In this document: in pieces, positions 1-8,496 of the stretch | Layout: each line of letters opens with the position of its first letter | Numbering within the stretch: the stretch's first letter is position 1 | NCBI RefSeq assembly: GCF_002154505.1 | Contig: NZ_MUBM01000096.1 | Coordinates: forward strand, 37,188 to 101,187 | DNA length: 64,000 nt | Direction of reading: 5' to 3' | From: Streptomyces carpinensis | Lineage (GTDB): Bacteria; Actinomycetota; Actinomycetes; Streptomycetales; Streptomycetaceae | Program-made: the position numbers and the translations under genes | Notes under the pieces: model-generated | The model's database searches: none | Told to the model about the DNA's origin: nothing | What the model saw: the letters and a program-made list of their open reading frames with translations, nothing else

Positions 1-443
1 TGCTCTTCTTCGCCGCTCCTGTGCTGCCCACCCCGGCGGTGCTGCTCACCATGGCCCTCGCGGGTGTGGGCCACGCGGGTCAGCTGCTCTTCCTGTACGC
101 GATGCTGCCGGACTGCATCGCGGCTGACACGGCCCGTACGTCACGCCGTCAGGCGGGTGTGGTCTCCGGGGTCTTCACCACCGTCGAGGGCCTGGGAGTC
201 GCCGCCGGCCCATTCGTCTACGGACTGGTGCTCCAGCTCTCGGGCTATGTCTCCTCCGGAACCGGCCGGGCCGCCGAACAGAGCACGGCGACCGGATGGG
301 GCCTGCTGACCGGCTTCGCCGCCCTGCCGGCCCTTGCGACGGCGGCGGGTATCGCACTGCTGCGCCGCTACGACGTGCCGGAATCCCGGACGCGACCTCC
401 CGCGGAACACCGAACCGGCTCTCCGACGAAGGCCCACTCCTGA
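1..443 (+). CDS. MFS transporter, C-terminal part (gene starts before the window)
   Basis: End of a membrane permease of the major facilitator superfamily; the reading frame is open back to base 3 and the start lies outside the window. About 146 residues are visible. They contain two or three hydrophobic helices, a loop with RRQAGVVSGVFTTVEGLG that resembles the conserved loop of MFS_2/GPH-type sugar or drug symporters, a final helix near LLTGFAALPALATAAGIALL, and a short charged tail that ends at TGA. Substrate cannot be told from this fragment. It ends about 55 bases before the convergent HypE-like gene. Confidence 0.8.
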   Translation, partial: LFFAAPVLPTPAVLLTMALAGVGHAGQLLFLYAMLPDCIAADTARTSRRQAGVVSGVFTTVEGLGVAAGPFVYGLVLQLSGYVSSGTGRAAEQSTATGWGLLTGFAALPALATAAGIALLRRYDVPESRTRPPAEHRTGSPTKAHS

Positions 444-498
444 CGCAAGGATGTGTGGGGTGGGGGCGCACCGGGCGGCGCCGGTTCGCGCCCGTGCC

Positions 499-1449
499 TC
501 AGTGCAGCCGCACCGGCGCATGCGCGTCAGGCGGTCCGAGCGGCCGCGCCTCCCCGTCCGCTCCCCTGAGCTGCACCTCCCCGGTGCGGTCCGCGGTGAC
601 CTCTCCGACGACGGCGGCCTGCCGGCCGTACGGGTGCGCGTGCAGCGCGGACAGCACCATGGCGGCCCGCTCCTCGGGGACGAACAGGCACAGGCACCCC
701 GCGCAGGCCGCCTCCAGCGGATCGATCCCCAGCGCGCCGAGCGCGATCCGGGCCTCGTACTGCACCGGCAGGGCGACCTCGTCGACGCGCAGCGTGAGCC
801 CCCGGCCCGCGGCGCAGGAGCGCAGTACACGGGCCAGGCCGCCCTCGGTGACGGCGCGGGCGTGACGTACGTGGGGCAGCACCTGGGCGAGCAGGCCGGA
901 CAGTGGTGCGCAGTCGCTGGGGACGAGGTGCTCGTAGCCGAGTTCGTGGCGCAGCGAGAGCAGGTGTGCGGCGTGGCTGCCGAGCGGCCCGGTCACCAGC
1001 AGCCGGTCACTGGGCCGTATGTTCCTCGGATCCATCGGCGGGCCCGGGTGCCGCACCCCGAGCGCGGTGGCCGTGACGAACACCCGGTCCGCCTCGCCCG
1101 CCCGCACCACCCGCGTGTCCACCGCGGCGATCTCCACCGCGGCCTCGTCGGCGGCGTGCCGCACCGAGTCCGTCAGCCTGCGTACCAGCGGCATCGGCAG
1201 CCCGGCCTCCAGCACGATCCCGAGCGTGAGCCGGCGCGGCTCGGCCCCGCTCGCGGCCAGCTCGTTCACCACCCCGCACACGGCGACCCGCCCGACGTCC
1301 CCCTCGCCGAAGAACGGCGGATCGAGGACGTACGCCCCGGTCCGCACGACCGGCTCCGGCACACTGCACAGAAGCCCGGCGACCAGCTCCCCGACCGGCA
1401 TCCCGAGCCCCACCTGCGCCGTCTCCCAGCCGTCCCCCTCAGGTCCCAC
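499..1449 (-). CDS. AIR synthase-related protein, HypE-like
   Basis: 316-residue protein of the PurM/AIR-synthase fold, closest in pattern to the hydrogenase maturation factor HypE. The N-terminal half has VLDPPFFGEGDVGRVAVCG, matching the HypE ATP-binding segment; the C-terminal half has a GGLA motif followed by a typical PurM C-terminal domain. Real HypE ends in a cysteine that carries the carbamoyl/cyano group; this protein ends in RLH, so hydrogenase cyanide-ligand synthesis is unlikely. No other hyp gene is nearby. The GTG at 1449 is preferred because GGGGGG lies 5 bases upstream; ATG at 1401 is an alternative. Function unknown. Confidence 0.72.
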   Translation of the reverse strand: MGPEGDGWETAQVGLGMPVGELVAGLLCSVPEPVVRTGAYVLDPPFFGEGDVGRVAVCGVVNELAASGAEPRRLTLGIVLEAGLPMPLVRRLTDSVRHAADEAAVEIAAVDTRVVRAGEADRVFVTATALGVRHPGPPMDPRNIRPSDRLLVTGPLGSHAAHLLSLRHELGYEHLVPSDCAPLSGLLAQVLPHVRHARAVTEGGLARVLRSCAAGRGLTLRVDEVALPVQYEARIALGALGIDPLEAACAGCLCLFVPEERAAMVLSALHAHPYGRQAAVVGEVTADRTGEVQLRGADGEARPLGPPDAHAPVRLH

Positions 1450-1501
1450 AGCGGCCCCCCATGACCTCGGCGACCTCCGACAGTCAAGATCGCTCCGCCT
1501 C

Positions 1502-1750
1502 TCATCCTCCTCCCCGCGCTCCGAGCCGAACACCCACCGAGCGCCCGATCAGGGGGCGACTAGGGGGCGCCGCCCGCAGGCGGGCAGCGAACACCGACCA
1601 CGCCTCCAACGGCATCCCACTCGACCACCCGACACTGAATTCCCGCAGCGTCTCGACCTTCACCCGCGGCCCCACGCGCAACTGCTGAATGACAAGCGGC
1701 GCAAAGCCGGACGCGATCGCGAAGTCCCCGAGATCCGAACTCAGTGCACG
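1502..1750 (-). other. Coding-like segment without a clear start
   Basis: This part of the 384-base gap between the HypE-like gene and the MFS gene reads, on the minus strand, as a protein-like stretch beginning near SDLGDFAIASGFAPLVIQQL, with normal Streptomyces codon use. No in-frame ATG or GTG precedes the conserved-looking part, so it is either the remains of a gene or a chance open frame. I do not recognise the family. The segment 1751-1833 holds the MFS terminator. Confidence 0.25.
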
Positions 1751-1753
1751 GCA

Positions 1754-1794
1754 GCGGTGAGGGCATCGGCCGTCCTGGCCGGTGCCCTCACCGC
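1754..1794. terminator. Hairpin terminator downstream of the MFS gene
   Basis: Inverted repeat with an 11-bp outer arm (CGGTGAGGGCA / TGCCCTCACCG), one G-T position and a 5-bp inner arm around a 5-base loop GTCCT. It starts 40 bases after the minus-strand MFS stop. No U-tract, as is usual in Streptomyces. Confidence 0.6.
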
Positions 1795-1833
1795 GTGCGC
1801 GACCCCGTTCGCGGGCCCCTGCTGACGCGCCGC

Positions 1834-3471
1834 CTACGCGATGGGTGCCGGCTCCGGCCTGCCGTCGCTTCCCGGAGGCAGGAGTGGGGAGACCTCGTCC
1901 TCGGCGAAACGGCGGGCGTGGACCCCGATCATGCCGAAGGCGGTCAGGGCCGCGGCGACGGCGGCCGCCACACCGCATGTCAGGAACGCGGTGCCGAAGC
2001 CGCTGCCCAGGGCGTCCAGGGCCAGGCCGTGTGCCGAGGATCCCGGGGTGCCGGGCGGCAGGCTGTTCACGGCGATGGGTCCTCCGGCCGCGGCGATCTC
2101 GCGTGCCGCTGCCGCCTGACCAGCCGGCAGGTCCGCCCCGGACAGGTTCGCCGGGAACGCCGACCCGGCGTTGCTGAGGGCGACCGCGCCGACGACTACG
2201 GGGCCGAGGGCGAAGCCGAGGTCGCGCAGCATGTTGGTGGTGGCGCTGGCCATGCCCGCCAGGTGCGGGGGCACGCTGTTCAGCGCCACGGCCGTCACCG
2301 AGCTGACGGTCAGGGCGAATCCGACGCCGATCAGCAGGGTGGGCGCGACGAACGTGCCGAGCCCCGGGTCCCTGACGTCCAGCCGGGCGCACAGCAGGCA
2401 GCCGACCGCCATCAGTACGAACCCGGAGATCAGCAACCAGGACGCGGCGACCCGGTGGAGCAGCCGCGAGACGACCGGGATGAGCAGGAAGGCGGGCCCC
2501 TGGAGGAGCAGGAAGGGGATCGCGACGCGGATCGGGTCCTGGTGCTGCACGGGGCCCAGCCACATGCTCGTCGAGAAGCAGGCCCCGAGGAAGGCGAGCA
2601 TGCCGATGACCGCGACGACGGACGACACGGCGAAGGCCCGGTTGCGGAACAGCTTCAGGTCGAAGATCGGGGATTCGGCCCCCAGCTCCACCACGACGAA
2701 CCCGGCGAGGAAGCATGCGCCGAGGGCGAAGGCGAGCATGACGGGAAGGGTGGTCCAGCCCGACTCGGGCCCCTCGACGGCGCCGTACAGCACCAGGATG
2801 AGACCGAGGGCGAAGGTGATCTGACCGGCCACGTCGAGCTTGCGTCCCTCGGGTGCCTTCGACTCCGTGCCCAGCGTCACGGTGAGCACCATGCTGGCCA
2901 GGGCGAGTCCGACGAGCACCCAGAAGGAGCCGCGCCACGACCCGATCTTGGCGAACATGCCGCCGAGCAGGGGTGAGACGGCGGCACCGGCGGACAGGAA
3001 GCCGCTCCAGACCGCCACCGCGTGCGCCCGCTGACGCATGCCGCGGGTGACGGCGGTGATCGAGGTGAGGGAGCCGGGGAACATGGCGCCGGCGCCCAGT
3101 CCGTTCAGGGCGGCGCCGAGCCACAGCACCTGGACGCTGGGCGCGAGCGCGGCCACGGCGCTGCCCGCGGCCACCAGTGCCGTGCCGGCGGCGACGAGCC
3201 TTCGCCGTCCGAAGAGGTCACCGAGGACACCGAAGGTGAACTCGAAGCAGACCACGGCGATCATGAACGCCGAGGTGATCCACGTGAGTTGGGACCCATG
3301 GGTGTCCAGGTCCTGCTGGAAGAGACCGTTCAGCGAGGCCGGCAGCGCGTTCGCCACCTGGGCCACGAAGACCGCGCAGCAGGCGGCAGCCAGTCTTCCC
3401 GCGTAGCCCGGCGTCCGGGCGGCCCCCGCGGTTGGGCCCGGGGACGTCGTCGTCCCGTTGTTGAGCGTCAT
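1834..3471 (-). CDS. MFS transporter, DHA2 (14-helix) family
   Basis: 545-residue integral membrane proton-coupled transporter of the DHA2 drug/metabolite type. Residues 20-510 carry about 14 hydrophobic helices; motif A is visible as GVLGDLFGRRRLVAAGT after helix 2, and a motif-C-like segment GAGAMFPGSLTSI after helix 4. The ATG at 3471 is chosen over the upstream in-frame ATG at 3606 because GGGAGA lies 6-11 bases ahead and the extra residues look non-conserved. It is expressed from a promoter at 3596-3650 that is nearly the same as the one ahead of the phosphotriesterase operon at 10230, so it probably exports or imports a compound handled by that operon. Confidence 0.88.
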   Translation of the reverse strand: MTLNNGTTTSPGPTAGAARTPGYAGRLAAACCAVFVAQVANALPASLNGLFQQDLDTHGSQLTWITSAFMIAVVCFEFTFGVLGDLFGRRRLVAAGTALVAAGSAVAALAPSVQVLWLGAALNGLGAGAMFPGSLTSITAVTRGMRQRAHAVAVWSGFLSAGAAVSPLLGGMFAKIGSWRGSFWVLVGLALASMVLTVTLGTESKAPEGRKLDVAGQITFALGLILVLYGAVEGPESGWTTLPVMLAFALGACFLAGFVVVELGAESPIFDLKLFRNRAFAVSSVVAVIGMLAFLGACFSTSMWLGPVQHQDPIRVAIPFLLLQGPAFLLIPVVSRLLHRVAASWLLISGFVLMAVGCLLCARLDVRDPGLGTFVAPTLLIGVGFALTVSSVTAVALNSVPPHLAGMASATTNMLRDLGFALGPVVVGAVALSNAGSAFPANLSGADLPAGQAAAAREIAAAGGPIAVNSLPPGTPGSSAHGLALDALGSGFGTAFLTCGVAAAVAAALTAFGMIGVHARRFAEDEVSPLLPPGSDGRPEPAPIA

Positions 3472-3595
3472 TGCTGTTCTCCCTGGCTGGGAAAAGTGGG
3501 CGCCCGGAGACGGGAGCCTCAAGAGCGTGGAAGGGCTCGGCTCGGCGTGCGCGGTGGGGGAGAGGGGCACGACGCGAGTCGGGCGTGATGCCGTG

Positions 3596-3650
3596 GAGAA
3601 TGACACTCGCTTTACGCGACGTCAATGATTTACTCGTCGCCTAAGACGAG
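3596..3650 (-). promoter_or_regulatory. Promoter and operator of the MFS gene; twin of the 10113-10176 site
   Basis: On the minus strand: GACGAGT, then TTGACG (-35, 3620-3625), an 18-base spacer containing GTAAAGCGA (3607-3615), then ATTCTC (-10, 3596-3601). Overlapping the upstream part is a perfect inverted repeat CTCGTC-N6-GACGAG (3633-3650). The same order of elements with the same 18-base spacer occurs before the operon at 10230. The predicted untranslated leader is about 118 bases. Which regulator binds is not known; the IclR protein (3732) and TetR protein (9056) are candidates. Confidence 0.6.
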
Positions 3651-3731
3651 CGGTGCGCTCGTAAGATAAGCTGGCGCACTGTTGTCGGGTCGTGGCACTG
3701 GGTCCCGACCGCCCCGTCGTGCCGTTGGAGC

Positions 3732-4508
3732 TCAGTGCTGGTCGGCCAGGTCCCTCTCCAGCGCGTGCGCCGCGGTGTCCAGGGCGGCGACCAGGGGCTG
3801 GAGGCGGTGCGGGTCGTAGCGCACGCTGGGCATCGACACCGACAGACCGGCCAGCGCGGTGCCGTCCCGGTCCCGCACCGGCACGCCGACGGCGACGAGA
3901 CCGCGTTCGGAGCGCTCCTTGTTGACGGCGAACCCGTTGCGGCGCAGGCGCCTCAGTTCCGTCCGCAGCCGGGCGAGATCCGGACGATCGGCCGGACGGT
4001 CGCGGTAGCGCTCGGGGGCGTAGACCTCCTCCAGTTCTTCCTCGGTGAGGTCGGCGAGCAGGAGCAGCCCCGCCGTCGTGCGGTGGGCCGGGAACACCAT
4101 GCCCTCCCGGGAACCGACCCGCAGTGCCTGCCGGCACTCGACGCTGGCGATGAACCGGGCCGTGTCCCCGGTGCGCACGATCAGGTTCGTGGTCTCGTCC
4201 AGAAGGCCGGCGATCCGGTGCAGGTGGGGCAGCGCCGCCGCGCGCAGCCGCGACACGAGGGACTGGGAGTGCGCGGCGAGCTCCAGCACCGGGCCCGCAC
4301 GGTAGACGCGGTCCTCGCCCTGCACGGCGAAGTCCCGGTAGACGAGCATCGCCAGGAGCCGGTGGGCGGTCGACCTGGCGACGCCCAGCCGCTCGGCGAT
4401 CTGCGTCACGGTCGCGCCGCCCTCCATCTGAAGGATGGTCGCCGCACGCAGCGCGTGGTCCACGCTGGCGATGGGGTAGGGCGGCGGTGTCTTGAGCGGC
4501 TTGTCCAT
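3732..4508 (-). CDS. IclR-family transcriptional regulator
   Basis: 258-residue DNA-binding regulator. Residues about 10-70 form the winged HTH (ATVTQIAERLGVARSTAHRLL); residues about 80-250 form the IclR effector-binding domain, ending in the typical DRDGTALAGLSVSMPS segment. The ATG at 4508 has AAGGGGA 6 bases upstream. It diverges from the gentisate operon with 70 bases between, and that gap holds two inverted repeats. It therefore most likely controls that operon, answering to gentisate or 3-hydroxybenzoate, and perhaps itself; many aromatic-pathway IclR proteins are activators. Ligand not shown by sequence. Confidence 0.9.
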   Translation of the reverse strand: MDKPLKTPPPYPIASVDHALRAATILQMEGGATVTQIAERLGVARSTAHRLLAMLVYRDFAVQGEDRVYRAGPVLELAAHSQSLVSRLRAAALPHLHRIAGLLDETTNLIVRTGDTARFIASVECRQALRVGSREGMVFPAHRTTAGLLLLADLTEEELEEVYAPERYRDRPADRPDLARLRTELRRLRRNGFAVNKERSERGLVAVGVPVRDRDGTALAGLSVSMPSVRYDPHRLQPLVAALDTAAHALERDLADQH

Positions 4509-4521
4509 GGTCTTCCCCTTG

Positions 4522-4559
4522 GATTCTGCTCTCCAGAATCTACCTGTTCTGCGTGCAGA
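4522..4559. promoter_or_regulatory. Two inverted repeats between the IclR gene and the gentisate operon
   Basis: First repeat: GATTCTG-CTCTC-CAGAATC (4522-4540), perfect 7-bp arms, 5-base spacer. Second repeat: TCTGC-GT-GCAGA (4548-4559), perfect 5-bp arms. Both lie within the 70-base divergent intergenic region and must overlap both promoters. The size and symmetry fit a dimeric IclR-type operator, but binding is an inference. Confidence 0.6.
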
Positions 4560-4578
4560 CACGCTGCACCCTGGATCC

Positions 4579-5739
4579 GTGACTCAGTCCTCCATCGCCC
4601 AAGACATCGCTACGGGTTCCCCGGTCCGCCTCCAGGCCGTCTCGGCGGAGGGGCAACCCGAGGTCACCCCGGCGCTCGAAGAGCTGTACCGGGGCTTCGA
4701 ACAGGAGCTGCTCGTCCCGCTGTGGACCGAGATCGGCGACCTGATGCCGGCCCACCCGCGCTCGCGCGCCGTGCCGCACCTGTGGCGGTGGGAGCGGCTG
4801 CGGGAGCTGGCGGCCCAGGCCGGCGACCTGGTCCCCGTCGGCCGCGGCGGTGAGCGCCGGGCCATCGCGCTGGCCAACCCCTCCCTCGCCGGAAGGCCTT
4901 TCGCCACCCCGACGCTGTGGGCGGCCATCCAGTACCTCATGCCCGGCGAGGACGCCCCCGAGCACCGGCACACCCAGCACGCCTTCCGCTTCGTCGTCGA
5001 GGGCGAGGGCGTGTGGACGGTCGTCGGGCGGGACCCGGTGGCCATGCGGCGCGGCGACTTCCTCCCGCAGGCCGGCTGGAACTGGCACGCCCACCACAAC
5101 GCCACCGCCGAGCCGATGGCCTGGATCGACGGCCTGGACATCCCCTTCCAGCACGCCACCGAGGCGCAGTTCTTCGAGTTCGGCCGCGACGAGATCAGCG
5201 ACGCCGAGCGGATCACGCCGGAGCGCTCGCGCTCCGAGCGCCTGTGGGGTCACCCGGGCCTGCGACCGGTCTCGGCCGTCCCGGCCACGCCCGGCAGCCC
5301 GCTGCTGTCCTACAAGTGGGAGTACACCAACGCAGCCCTGAACGACCAGCTCCTGCTGGAGAAGGAGGGCTTCGGGGGCACCGTCGAGCCCGGTCACGCC
5401 GCGGTGCGCTACTCCAACCCGCACGACGGCTCCGACGTCCTGCCGACCATCCGCGCCGAGCTCCACCGCATCGCCCGCGGCACCGAGACCGCGCCGGTGC
5501 GCGAGACCGGTTCGTCGGTCTACCAGGTCTTCGACGGCTCCGGCACCGTCACCGTCGGGGAGAAGTCCTGGTCCGTGACGCGCGGCGACATGTTCGTCGT
5601 CCCGTCCTGGGAGCCGTTCTCCGCGAAGTCCGAGGCCGGCGCGACCGACTCCGACGAGGGCGCCCTCGACCTGTTCCGCTTCTCCGACGCGCCCGTCTTC
5701 GAGGCGCTCAAGCTCAACCGCACCCAGAAGGACGCCTGA
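4579..5739 (+). CDS. Gentisate 1,2-dioxygenase (bicupin)
   Basis: 386-residue cytosolic Fe(II) ring-cleaving enzyme: gentisate + O2 to maleylpyruvate. Two cupin domains are visible. The N-terminal one carries the iron-binding motif as APEHRHTQHAFRFVVEGEG with GWNWHAHHN further on; the second, near QVFDGSGTVTVG...GDMFVVPSW, lacks the metal histidines, as in known bicupin gentisate dioxygenases. The GTG at 4579 is preferred; the frame upstream has two ATGs, but those lie inside the IclR promoter region. First gene of a four-gene operon encoding the whole route from 3-hydroxybenzoate to fumarate and pyruvate, with the next gene 2 bases on. Confidence 0.92.
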   Translation: MTQSSIAQDIATGSPVRLQAVSAEGQPEVTPALEELYRGFEQELLVPLWTEIGDLMPAHPRSRAVPHLWRWERLRELAAQAGDLVPVGRGGERRAIALANPSLAGRPFATPTLWAAIQYLMPGEDAPEHRHTQHAFRFVVEGEGVWTVVGRDPVAMRRGDFLPQAGWNWHAHHNATAEPMAWIDGLDIPFQHATEAQFFEFGRDEISDAERITPERSRSERLWGHPGLRPVSAVPATPGSPLLSYKWEYTNAALNDQLLLEKEGFGGTVEPGHAAVRYSNPHDGSDVLPTIRAELHRIARGTETAPVRETGSSVYQVFDGSGTVTVGEKSWSVTRGDMFVVPSWEPFSAKSEAGATDSDEGALDLFRFSDAPVFEALKLNRTQKDA

Positions 5740-5741
5740 CC

Positions 5742-6569
5742 ATGAAGCTCGCCACCATCCGCACCGCCGACGGGACCCGGGCGGTCCGCCTCGACGGCGA
5801 GGTCCTCGTCGACCTCGGGTACTCCGACCTGGGCGAGCTGTTCGCCGAGGCCGACTGGCGGTCCAAGGCCGCCGCCGCCTCCGGCACCGCCCACCCGGTC
5901 GAGGGGGCGGACTTCGCGCCGGTCGTCCCCCACCCGTCCAAGGTCGTCTGCGTCGGCCACAACTACACCAATCACATCAAGGAGATGGGCCGGGACCTGC
6001 CGGACTACCCGACCCTCTTCCCGAAGTTCGCCGAGACCCTGCTGGGCGCGGGCGACGACATCGTCAAGCCGGCCGAGACCGAAGCGCTCGACTGGGAGGT
6101 CGAGCTGGCCGTCGTGATCGGCAAGGAGGTGCGCCGCGCCGACGAGCGGCAGGCCGCCGACGCCATCGCCGGCTTCACCGTCATGAACGACATCTCGGTG
6201 CGCGACTGGCAGTTCCGCACCATCGAGTGGACCCAGGGCAAGATCTGGGAGGCCTCCACCCCCGTCGGCCCCTATGTCGTCACCCCTGACGAGGTCGGCG
6301 GCGTCCGCCCCGCGCTGGAGGTCAGGACGGTCGTCGACGGCCAGGTCATGCAGCAGGACGACACCGGCACGCTGCTGTTCGACCCGGTCTTCCTGGTGCG
6401 GTACATCTCCACCGTCATCACCCTGCGCCCGGGCGACATCATCGCCACCGGCACCCCGGCCGGCGTCGGCAACGCCCGCAAGCCGCAGGTCTTCCTGCAC
6501 CCCGGTCAGACCGTGGTCACCGAGATCTCCGGCCTCGGCGCCTGCACCAACAAGGTGGTCGAGGCATGA
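5742..6569 (+). CDS. Fumarylacetoacetate hydrolase family protein (probable fumarylpyruvate hydrolase)
   Basis: 275-residue FAH-fold enzyme. Residues 1-65 form the small N-terminal domain; the catalytic core follows, with the VCVGHNYTNHIKEMG segment, the metal-ligand run DWEVELAVVIG and NDISVRDWQ, and GTPAGVG near the end. By family and position it splits fumarylpyruvate to fumarate and pyruvate, the last step of the gentisate pathway. It starts 2 bases after the dioxygenase stop and overlaps the isomerase gene by 4 bases, so it is translationally coupled on both sides. Confidence 0.92.
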   Translation: MKLATIRTADGTRAVRLDGEVLVDLGYSDLGELFAEADWRSKAAAASGTAHPVEGADFAPVVPHPSKVVCVGHNYTNHIKEMGRDLPDYPTLFPKFAETLLGAGDDIVKPAETEALDWEVELAVVIGKEVRRADERQAADAIAGFTVMNDISVRDWQFRTIEWTQGKIWEASTPVGPYVVTPDEVGGVRPALEVRTVVDGQVMQQDDTGTLLFDPVFLVRYISTVITLRPGDIIATGTPAGVGNARKPQVFLHPGQTVVTEISGLGACTNKVVEA

Positions 6570-7198
6570 CGGACGGCACACGGACCTTCGCCGACACGCG
6601 CGAGTGGGCCCGCACGGGCACCAAGCTGCTGCTCGACGCCGTCGCGGGCCTCGACGAGGCGGGCTTCTCGGCCCCCAGCGCGCTGCCGGGCTGGACCCGC
6701 AGGCATCTCGCGGCGCACGTCGCCGCCAACGCCGACGCCCTGTGCAACCTGGTGCACTGGGCGGCCACCGGCGAAGAGACGCCGATGTACGCCTCCCCCG
6801 AGGAGCGCGCCGCCGGCATCGCCAAGGGCGCGACCCTGTCGGCCGGCGAACTGCGCTCCTGGGTGACCGCCTCCGCGCAGGCGCTCGACGAGGGACTGGA
6901 CCGCCTCACCGACGAGCAGTGGCGGCACGAGGTCGTCACCGCCCAGGGCCGCACCGTCCCCGCCACGGAGATCCCGTGGATGCGGTCCCGCGAGGCCTGC
7001 GTCCACGCCGTCGACTTCGGCACCGGCCTCACCTTCGCCGACCTCCCGAGCGGCTTCATGACCGCCCTGGCCGGCGAGATCAGCACCAAGCGCGGGCTGA
7101 CCGAGCTCCCCGACGGCCCTCTGCCCGAGGTCACCGCCTGGCTGGCCGGCCGCCCCCACTCGCTCGCCGACGCTCCTGAGCTCGGCCCCTGGCTGTAG
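6566..7198 (+). CDS. Maleylpyruvate isomerase, mycothiol-dependent (DinB-like fold)
   Basis: 210-residue enzyme of the MDMPI N-terminal family, which isomerises maleylpyruvate to fumarylpyruvate with mycothiol in place of glutathione. The zinc-site pattern is present: a histidine in the GWTRRHLAAHVAANADAL region and the later SREACVHAVDFG with Glu and His. Actinobacteria make mycothiol, so the cofactor fits the host. ATG at 6566 overlaps the stop of the hydrolase gene. It separates the two enzymes acting before and after it in the pathway. Confidence 0.93.
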   Translation: MTDGTRTFADTREWARTGTKLLLDAVAGLDEAGFSAPSALPGWTRRHLAAHVAANADALCNLVHWAATGEETPMYASPEERAAGIAKGATLSAGELRSWVTASAQALDEGLDRLTDEQWRHEVVTAQGRTVPATEIPWMRSREACVHAVDFGTGLTFADLPSGFMTALAGEISTKRGLTELPDGPLPEVTAWLAGRPHSLADAPELGPWL

Positions 7199-7209
7199 AG
7201 GAGTAAGTC

Positions 7210-8496
7210 ATGTCCACACCTGACGCGATCGTCGTCGGCGGCGGCATCGGCGGTCTCGGCGCGGCGTTCTCGCTGACCCGCCAGGGCCTGCGTGTCCGCC
7301 TGCTGGAGCGCGCCCCCGCCTTCGGCGAGGTCGGCGCCGGCATCCAGCTCGCCCCCAACTGCACCCGCATCCTCGACGACTACGGCCTCCTTCAGGAGGC
7401 CAAGAGCCTCGGCGTCGTCCCGGACGCGATGGTCATGCGCGACGCCGTCGACGGCGACGAGCTGACCCGGATCGACCTGCGGGACCTGGAGAAGCGCTAC
7501 GGCTACCCCTACCTGGTCATCCACCGCAGCGACCTGCACGGCCTGCTCCTGCGCGCGTGCGAGCGCGCCGGCGTCGAGCTGATCACCGACGCGCAGGTGA
7601 CCTCGTACGAGAACACCGACGACGGTGCCCGCGCGACCCTCGCCTCCGGCGAGACCCACGAGGCGGGCGTCGTGATCGCGGCCGACGGCCTGCACTCCGT
7701 CGCCCGCAAGCTGCTCGTCCACGACGAGCCCGTCTCCTCCGCGTACGTCGCCTACCGCGGCACCGTCCCCGCCGAGTTGCCGCGGGTGCGGTCCGTCGAC
7801 CTCAGCGAGGTCGTGGTGTACGTCGGCCCCGGCTGCCACTTCGTCCACTACGGCCTGCGCGGCGGCGAGCTGCTCAACCAGGTCGCGGTCTTCGAGTCGC
7901 CCAAGGCGCTGGCCGGCCAGGAGGACTGGGGCACGCCGGACGAGCTCGACGCGGCCTTCGCCAAGACCTGCGGCTTCGTGCGGGACGGCCTGCCGTTCAT
8001 GTGGCGGGACAAGTGGTGGCGGATGTTCGACCGCGACCCGATCATGAACTGGGTGCACGGCCGGATCGCGCTGCTCGGTGACTCCGCGCACCCGCCGCTG
8101 CAGTACATCGCACAGGGCGCGATCATGGCCGTCGAGGACGGCTGGGTGCTGGGCGAGCACGTCGCCCGCAACCGCGCCGAGGACGGCACGGTCGACTGGG
8201 ACGCCGCCCTCGCCGCCTACGAGGCCGTCCGCCCCGAGCACTGCCGCCGCGTGGTGACCACCTCCCGCAAGTGGGGCGAGCTGTGGCACCTCGACGGCGT
8301 GGCCCGCGAGCAGCGCAACGTGCTGCTGCGCGCCCGCGACACCTACGACTACTCGTTCGTGGACTGGCTGTACGGCCCGACCGCGCTGACCCCGGACGAG
8401 GAGCCCCCCATGTTCACGCCGATCCCGCTGTCGCCGGCGGTCGCCGGCGACTCGGCGGGCGAACCGCTGACGATGGCGGGGAGCGGCGCGTCGTGA
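7210..8496 (+). CDS. FAD-dependent monooxygenase, probable 3-hydroxybenzoate 6-hydroxylase
   Basis: 428-residue flavoprotein hydroxylase (PHBH fold). The FAD-binding GGGIGGLGAAFSLTRQG is at residues 8-24, the second FAD motif AADGLHSVARKLLV in the middle, and the third, ALLGDSAHPPLQYIAQGA, near residue 295. This GDSAHPPLQY...GA variant is characteristic of 3-hydroxybenzoate 6-hydroxylases. It would make gentisate from 3-hydroxybenzoate with NADH and O2. RBS GAGGAG ends 6 bases before the ATG. Salicylate-type substrates cannot be excluded, but the operon context argues for gentisate formation. Confidence 0.9.
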   Translation: MSTPDAIVVGGGIGGLGAAFSLTRQGLRVRLLERAPAFGEVGAGIQLAPNCTRILDDYGLLQEAKSLGVVPDAMVMRDAVDGDELTRIDLRDLEKRYGYPYLVIHRSDLHGLLLRACERAGVELITDAQVTSYENTDDGARATLASGETHEAGVVIAADGLHSVARKLLVHDEPVSSAYVAYRGTVPAELPRVRSVDLSEVVVYVGPGCHFVHYGLRGGELLNQVAVFESPKALAGQEDWGTPDELDAAFAKTCGFVRDGLPFMWRDKWWRMFDRDPIMNWVHGRIALLGDSAHPPLQYIAQGAIMAVEDGWVLGEHVARNRAEDGTVDWDAALAAYEAVRPEHCRRVVTTSRKWGELWHLDGVAREQRNVLLRARDTYDYSFVDWLYGPTALTPDEEPPMFTPIPLSPAVAGDSAGEPLTMAGSGAS

